Below, piece after piece: positions 6,847 to 10,380 of a stretch of 10,380 bases of DNA. The DNA lies in NCBI GenBank assembly GCA_046727855.1, contig JBKPDL010000016.1, positions 1 to 10,380 of the forward strand, given 5' to 3'. The DNA is from DASPWV01 sp046727855 (GTDB lineage Bacteria; Acidobacteriota; Vicinamibacteria; Vicinamibacterales; UBA2999). Made by a program: the position numbers and the translations under genes. Positions within the stretch are counted from its first letter, which is position 1. Each line of letters opens with the position of its first letter. A model generated the notes under the pieces. It was not told the DNA's origin. It did not search any database and saw only the letters and a program-made list of their open reading frames with translations.

Positions 6847-6891
6847 CTGAATAGCGGCCCAAATTATAGTAGGCTGACGCGGGCTGAGCCT
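6847..6891. promoter_or_regulatory. Divergent promoter region with back-to-back -10 boxes
   Basis: The 45-bp gap between the MoxR start and the PQQ dehydrogenase start contains one AT-rich island (6861-6870, AAATTATAGT). On the minus strand it reads TATAAT (6868 to 6863), a consensus -10 box that would start transcription about 10 bases before the MoxR ATG. On the plus strand the overlapping TATAGT (6865-6870) could serve the dehydrogenase. No good TTGACA-like -35 box is visible for either, so an activator or an alternative sigma factor may be involved. If both are used, they share bases and should compete. Confidence 0.45.
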
Positions 6892-8952
6892 ATGAAACAC
6901 ACTCCTCGTTCAATTCGGCATCTGGGACTCCGGGTGGCGGCGCTTGTTTGTTGCACCGTCGCCGCCAACGGACAGACGGGCGCGCCCGTAGACGAGTGGC
7001 GCACGTACGGCGCCGACCTTGCGAATACCCGCTACTCACCGCTCACTCAAATCAGCGCGCAGAATTTCAATCAACTGGAAGTGGCGTTCAGGTTCAGGAC
7101 CGAGTCGCTCGGTCCGCGGCCGGAGTTCAATTTTCAAACCACGCCGTTGATGGTGAATGGCGTGCTCTATTTGACGGCCGGCAGTAGACGCGCCGTGGTT
7201 GCGCTCGATGCGGCCACCGGCGAAATGCTCTGGATGCACAGCCTCAACGAGGGCAAACGGGGCGAAGCCGCGCCGCGGCAGTTATCCGGCCGCGGCCTTG
7301 CCTACTGGAGCGACGGCAAAGAGGCGCGCGTGATTTATGTGACGCCCGGTTATCAGCTGATCGCGCTCGACGCGAAGACCGGCGACAGAGTGCCGGCGTT
7401 TGGCAAGAACGGCATCGTCGATTTGAAGCTCGATAACGATCAAGTGATCGATGCCGAGAACGGGGAAATCGGTCTCCACGCGGCGCCGATCATTTCGAAG
7501 GATGTCATTCTCGTCGGGGCGGCGCATATCGAAGGATCCGCGCCGAAGAGCCGGCGCGCCGCGATGGGATATATGCGCGGCTTCGATGTGCGAACGGGCA
7601 AGCGGCTCTGGATTTTCCACACCGTGCCGCGGCCCGGAGAATTCGGCAATGAGACATGGCAAGAGGACTCGTGGTCGAACACCGGCAACACCGGCGTGTG
7701 GGCGCAGATGAGCGTCGATGAGGAGCTCAACACCGTGTATCTCGGCGTCGAGCTGCCGACCGGCGATTACTACGGAGGCCATCGACCGGGAGACGGACTT
7801 TTCGGGGAGAGCATCGTCGCGCTCGATCTGAAAACGGGCAAGCGGAAGTGGCACTACCAGACCGTTCATCACGGCATCTGGGACTGGGATATTCCGTGCG
7901 CGCCGATCCTCACGGACATTACCGTCAATGGCAAGGCGATCAAAGCGCTCGCGCAGCCCACCAAGCAGGGCTGGATCTACGTGCTGGATCGCGTGACGGG
8001 TCAGCCGGTGTGGCCGATCGAAGAGCGCCCCGTTCCCAAGGGCGATGTTCCTGGTGAGTGGTACGCACCGACACAACCATTTGTCACCAAGCCGCCACCG
8101 TTCGATCGGCAAGGCGTTTCGATCGACGATCTGATCGACTTCACACCGGAGTTACGCGCCGAAGCCGTCAAGCTGGTGTCGCGCTACAAGCTTGGTCCGC
8201 TGTTTACGCCTCCGGTCGTGAGCAAGTGGGAAGGTCCGCTCGCCACGCTCATGCTGCCGAGCAATACCGGCGGCGCCAACTGGCAAGGCGGGTCGCTCGA
8301 TCCCGAGACGAAGATGCTCTACGTGTTCTCGAACACCAACATCAGCGCGCTCGGTCTGGTGAACGATGCGGAGCGCTCCGATATGAACTTCATCTCGGGT
8401 CGTGCGCGTGATCCCAACGCGAAGCCGGCGCCGGCGCCCGCGGGTGGCGGCCGCGGCGGCGCAGGTGGCGGAGGCGGCGGGGGCGGCGCTGCTGCGTTGA
8501 ACGTGCAAGGGCTTCCGCTCGTCAAGCCGCCGTATGGTCGCATTACCGCCTTCGATCTCAACAAAGGTGATCTGGTGTGGCAGATCGCACATGGCGATAC
8601 GCCTGATGCGATCAGAAATCATGCGGCTCTCAAGGGACTGAACATTCCACGCACCGGCCGCACGGGCCGCATCGGCACGCTGGTCACCAAAACGTTGCTG
8701 ATTGCCGGCGAAGGCGGGTTCAACACGCTGCCGAGCGGACAACGCGGCGCGCTACTGCGCGCCTACGACAAAGCCACGGGTGCCGACGCCGGAGCGGTGC
8801 CGATGCCCGCGCCGCAGACCGGTTCGCCGATGACCTACATGGTCAACGGCAAGCAGTACATCGCGGTGGCGATCGCGGGGCCAAGTTTTCCGGCCGAGTT
8901 GATCGTGTTCAGGCTGCCGAGCGAGGCGCCGCCCACCCGCACGGGCTTCTAA
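6892..8952 (+). CDS. Periplasmic PQQ-dependent dehydrogenase (glucose-dehydrogenase-like quinoprotein)
   Basis: A 686-aa quinoprotein that should oxidise an alcohol or sugar in the periplasm using PQQ and a metal ion. ATG 6892 gives a signal peptide (about 1-28, core LGLRVAALVCCTVAANG). Propeller-blade motifs of the type A-x-D-x-x-T-G-x-x-x-W recur at about 103-114, 230-240, 309-320, 364-374 and 553-563. The active-site segment HHGIWDWDIPCAP (catalytic Asp331) and the downstream VPGEWYAPTQPF closely follow membrane glucose dehydrogenase (HHDLWDMDLPAQP in the E. coli enzyme, from memory). There is no N-terminal multi-span membrane domain and no CxxCH heme site, so a soluble partner cytochrome is likely needed. 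The vicinal Cys-Cys of methanol dehydrogenases is absent from the mature part. A Pro/Ala/Gly-rich insert (about 512-535) looks like a flexible loop. An upstream in-frame ATG at 6811 was rejected because it overlaps the MoxR gene and buries the signal peptide. The substrate is not predictable here. Confidence 0.92.
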   Translation: MKHTPRSIRHLGLRVAALVCCTVAANGQTGAPVDEWRTYGADLANTRYSPLTQISAQNFNQLEVAFRFRTESLGPRPEFNFQTTPLMVNGVLYLTAGSRRAVVALDAATGEMLWMHSLNEGKRGEAAPRQLSGRGLAYWSDGKEARVIYVTPGYQLIALDAKTGDRVPAFGKNGIVDLKLDNDQVIDAENGEIGLHAAPIISKDVILVGAAHIEGSAPKSRRAAMGYMRGFDVRTGKRLWIFHTVPRPGEFGNETWQEDSWSNTGNTGVWAQMSVDEELNTVYLGVELPTGDYYGGHRPGDGLFGESIVALDLKTGKRKWHYQTVHHGIWDWDIPCAPILTDITVNGKAIKALAQPTKQGWIYVLDRVTGQPVWPIEERPVPKGDVPGEWYAPTQPFVTKPPPFDRQGVSIDDLIDFTPELRAEAVKLVSRYKLGPLFTPPVVSKWEGPLATLMLPSNTGGANWQGGSLDPETKMLYVFSNTNISALGLVNDAERSDMNFISGRARDPNAKPAPAPAGGGRGGAGGGGGGGGAAALNVQGLPLVKPPYGRITAFDLNKGDLVWQIAHGDTPDAIRNHAALKGLNIPRTGRTGRIGTLVTKTLLIAGEGGFNTLPSGQRGALLRAYDKATGADAGAVPMPAPQTGSPMTYMVNGKQYIAVAIAGPSFPAELIVFRLPSEAPPTRTGF

Positions 8953-8975
8953 ACCGCCGCCTGTCGAGGGAGATA

Positions 8976-9209
8976 GGGGATGTGGCGAGATGGCGATGTG
9001 GTGATGTGGGCGATGTGATGTGTTGATGTAAGGATGTGGCGATGGGTCTAGCGATGTCGCGATGTAATGTGATGATCGCTGCGGCGCCACATCACATCGC
9101 CACATTACATCGCCACATTACATCGCCACATCACATCGCCACATCACATCGCTACGTCACATCGCTACATCGTCAGACACATCGCTCCATCGCCACATCG
9201 ATACATACC
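8976..9209. repeat. Word array D (GCGATGTRATGTG-type) between convergent genes
   Basis: Most of the 266-bp gap between the dehydrogenase and the acetyltransferase is one inverted array. The left arm (about 8976-9075) repeats GATGTGGCGATGTG-like words irregularly; the right arm (9087-9209) repeats the reverse complement. Nested perfect pairings are 9033-9045 with 9187-9199 (13 bp) and 9059-9071 with 9101-9113 (13 bp); 9011-9022 also matches the complement of several right-arm units. The centre is GATCGCTGCGGCGC-like. The apparent reading frames through it (His/Thr/Ile/Ser-rich) are repeat artefacts. It may terminate both convergent transcripts. Confidence 0.88.
9088..9165. repeat. Six tandem 13-bp repeats
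   Basis: Six contiguous 13-bp units start at 9088, 9101, 9114, 9127, 9140 and 9153, with consensus CACATYACATCGC. Units 1, 4 and 5 are identical; units 2 and 3 share a C-to-T change; unit 6 starts TACGT. Downstream, to about 9209, the units decay into shorter fragments (TACATCG, CCATCGC, CACATCG). They form the regular core of array D's right arm. Confidence 0.92.
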
Positions 9210-9218
9210 AGCGCTCAA

Positions 9219-9746
9219 TCACCCCAGTTCTTTGTAGAACACCACCGCATCATGCGGCGTGACACCATCGGTATCGACGGCGTAGCGCGGGATTGTGCCG
9301 AGCGCGATCCAACCGAGGCGTCGATACAGACGATCCGCTGCGGTCCCCGCTTTCGCGTCGAGTGTCAGGAGCTTGAAGCCGGCGCCACGCGCCTCATCCT
9401 CGATGCTTTGCATCAACCGGGTTCCGAGTCCGCTGCGACGATTTCGCTGATCGACGAGCAGTTTGACGATGTCCGCGCGATGCGGCTGGTTGGGCGCCCA
9501 TGCCGGGTGCAGTTGCACGGTACCGATGATCCGCCCGGCCTCGTCGCGGGCGACGGCAAAGATGGCGCGCGAGTCAGCGCTCGAAATGATCTTGCGCCAC
9601 CACGCGTCAGCGTCTGCGAGCGTGAGCGGCGCGACGAAACTCACGGCGGCGCCCGACTGCACCGCGTCGACGAGGAGCTGCGCGAGCGCTCGAAGATCGG
9701 AATCGCTCACCGGAGGTGACAGTCGCTCGATTTTGAACGTGGTCAC
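9219..9746 (-). CDS. GNAT-family N-acetyltransferase
   Basis: A 175-aa single-domain cytosolic acetyltransferase that transfers an acetyl group from acetyl-CoA to an amine. The acetyl-CoA pyrophosphate-binding motif A is QRNRRSGLGTRLM (R/Q-x-x-G-x-G type; Arg104 to Gly108). It is preceded by the strand ADIVKLLVD and by FAVARDEAGRIIGTVQLHP, a typical beta2-beta3 hairpin. Motif B is KLLTLDAKAGTAADRLYRRLGW followed by IPRYAVDTDG, in the manner of small-molecule or peptide acetyltransferases of this fold. The start is GTG 9746 with GAGGA about four bases upstream; this GTG overlaps the stop of a 35-residue membrane peptide gene (GTGA). Array D lies just past its stop. The substrate cannot be predicted. 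Confidence 0.93.
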   Translation of the reverse strand: MTTFKIERLSPPVSDSDLRALAQLLVDAVQSGAAVSFVAPLTLADADAWWRKIISSADSRAIFAVARDEAGRIIGTVQLHPAWAPNQPHRADIVKLLVDQRNRRSGLGTRLMQSIEDEARGAGFKLLTLDAKAGTAADRLYRRLGWIALGTIPRYAVDTDGVTPHDAVVFYKELG

Positions 9747-9850
9747 GGCATCCTCGGCGCCGCGCGCAGATACGCGACAACGAAAAGAATTGCGAGGATC
9801 AGGAAGACGCGCTTGGCAAAGACCATAGCCGCACCAGGTTTGTTGGTCAT
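9743..9850 (-). CDS. Putative 35-residue single-span membrane peptide
   Basis: A short reading frame, MTNKPGAAMVFAKR followed by the hydrophobic stretch VFLILAILFVVAYL and the tail RAAPRMP, encodes one transmembrane helix with a positively charged N-side and a basic tail. It has a good ribosome site, GAGGA, nine bases before ATG 9850. Its TGA overlaps the GTG start of the acetyltransferase gene by four bases (GTGA), the arrangement of a translationally coupled pair. An internal ATG (codon 9) is an alternative start. No family is recognised; it could be a real small membrane protein or mainly a leader for the acetyltransferase. Confidence rests on ribosome site, hydrophobicity and overlap, not on homology. 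Confidence 0.5.
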   Translation of the reverse strand: MTNKPGAAMVFAKRVFLILAILFVVAYLRAAPRMP

Positions 9851-9885
9851 GTGCGCACGTCCTCGGGCGAGGCAGCTGCTGACCG

Positions 9886-10269
9886 TCAGCCGGCTACTAC
9901 GGTCCGGCGTGTGGCTAAGGCCTCCGTGAGCTCCTTTGTCAGCTGTTCCGCCAATTCGGGACGGCCGTGAAAGGCCGCCGGCGTGTTCTGAAGCAGTGCA
10001 ATCTTCACCTCGTTGCCGCGGCCGACCACGACGACGCTCTGAATCGCATTGGTGCGCGGATTAATCTCCCCGGCGCCGGGCGGCACCATGCCGACGACCG
10101 CCCGAAGAAGGGCGACACCCGGCGCAAGCTCACGCACGTCACGGATCTTGGCCACGTAGGTGGCCGTCTGGTGATCACCGAAAATACCGCGCAGAGTAGC
10201 CTCGATTTCCGCACGGCCGTTCATCTGTGAGCCGTCGAATCCGATGGCCGTACCGTCGTCGGCAAACAC
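9886..10269 (-). CDS. SgcJ/EcaC-like protein (SnoaL-like fold), apparently 5'-interrupted
   Basis: A 127-aa protein of the NTF2/SnoaL-like superfamily, closest in pattern to the SgcJ/EcaC (DUF4440-type) group: FADDGTAIGFDGSQMNGRAE near the start, then strands RDVRELAPGVALLRAVVGM and AIQSVVVVGRGNEVKIALLQNTPAAFHGRP. Members are small cone-shaped proteins of varied or unknown activity, sometimes called oxidoreductases. The only usable start in this open stretch is GTG 10269, which would remove the first helix. Coding continuity extends upstream: YELLHPAWNQRNPEQFAAVF is the expected N-terminal helix of the family, in frame, back to a TAG at 10324-10326 and then on to ATG 10356. The protein made today may be truncated or absent, or the TAG may be a sequence error. 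It leads the group containing the small membrane peptide and the acetyltransferase, 35 bp upstream of the former. Confidence 0.75.
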   Translation of the reverse strand: MFADDGTAIGFDGSQMNGRAEIEATLRGIFGDHQTATYVAKIRDVRELAPGVALLRAVVGMVPPGAGEINPRTNAIQSVVVVGRGNEVKIALLQNTPAAFHGRPELAEQLTKELTEALATRRTVVAG

Positions 10270-10356
10270 CGCGGCGAATTGTTCGGGATTGCGCTGGTTC
10301 CACGCCGGGTGGAGGAGCTCGTACTACGACACTAACTGCTGATGTTCGTTTTTCAT
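10270..10356 (-). other. Original 5' end of the SgcJ/EcaC-like gene, broken by an in-frame TAG
   Basis: Reading from ATG 10356 gives MKNEHQQLVS, then TAG (10324-10326), then YELLHPAWNQRNPEQFAAVF running straight into the downstream gene at 10269. No frameshift is needed; one codon is nonsense, and a single C-to-T change from CAG (Gln) would explain it. GAGGA lies directly before the ATG, closer than usual for a ribosome site. The continuity of family-like sequence on the far side of the stop shows that coding once extended here. Confidence 0.65.
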
Positions 10357-10380
10357 TCCTCGTCCATATGGTTCCTGTGG

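Noticed and set aside
6811..6891. Upstream start for the PQQ dehydrogenase
   Set aside because: It would overlap the MoxR start on the other strand and place 27 residues before a normal signal peptide.
7882..7890. Assigning the PQQ enzyme as a lanthanide-dependent methanol dehydrogenase (XoxF)
   Set aside because: The vicinal Cys pair is absent and the active-site surroundings match glucose dehydrogenase, which also has D-x-D.
7282..8742. Long minus-strand reading frames antisense to the PQQ dehydrogenase
   Set aside because: Arg/His-rich shadow frames of a high-GC gene with no recognisable domain; the plus strand has clear quinoprotein motifs.
9088..9165. Regular short repeats that might suggest a CRISPR array
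   Set aside because: The 13-bp units are contiguous without spacers, and no cas gene is nearby; this is a simple tandem repeat.
725..9209. REP/BIME-type elements mobilised by a RAYT transposase
   Set aside because: The four arrays share no sequence, and no transposase or GTAG-type REP signature is visible in the window.
9036..9719. Long plus-strand reading frame through array D and antisense to the acetyltransferase
   Set aside because: Its first part is repeat translation (His/Thr/Ser/Ile-rich) and the rest is antisense to a well-supported GNAT gene.

Overview
The window is GC-rich, densely coded bacterial chromosome. The family mix points to a free-living, probably soil, Acidobacteriota-type bacterium, perhaps class Vicinamibacteria. 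It includes a soluble PQQ dehydrogenase with a Gly-rich insert, a MoxR/VWA operon, a Prx6-type peroxiredoxin, and intergenic DNA made of short degenerate words. This placement comes from family resemblance only; no rRNA or other marker gene is present. No phage, transposase, CRISPR or tRNA was seen.

Layout. 158-724 (+) is a secreted NlpC/P60 cell-wall hydrolase. It converges on 822-1484 (-), a 1-Cys peroxiredoxin. Five minus-strand genes, transcribed right to left from 6846 to 1550, form one operon: MoxR AAA+ ATPase, BatD/MxaA-like membrane protein, VWA protein, small TM protein, second VWA protein. A PQQ-dependent dehydrogenase (6892-8952, +) is divergent from it across a 45-bp gap. On the right, a minus-strand group holds an interrupted SgcJ/EcaC-like gene (9886-10269, with older coding sequence to 10356), a 35-residue membrane peptide (9743-9850) and a GNAT acetyltransferase (9219-9746).

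How the genes may work together. MoxR plus two membrane VWA proteins with intact MIDAS sites plus a BatD-like protein is the architecture of Bat (aerotolerance) operons. It is also that of mxaRSACKL, which serves metal insertion into the PQQ-enzyme methanol dehydrogenase in methylotrophs. The order here (R, A, C, K, L by analogy, with S/DUF58 absent) and the divergent PQQ dehydrogenase make a quinoprotein-maturation role a reasonable hypothesis. A general envelope-stress role, with the peroxiredoxin downstream, remains possible.

Most unusual feature. Four gene junctions (725-821, about 3296-3457, 5676-5797, about 8976-9209) hold arrays built the same way: a left arm of degenerate repeats of one short word, then a right arm of its reverse complement, giving nested hairpins. 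Each junction uses a completely different word: GGTTCCGA; GGGAGATCAGGGAGGTC; AATTCGAAATGCAAAATG; GCGATGTRATGTG. Two arrays separate convergent genes and two lie inside the VWA operon. One of the latter encodes the signal-peptide core of the BatD-like protein. Shared architecture without shared sequence suggests a generating process rather than copies of one element.
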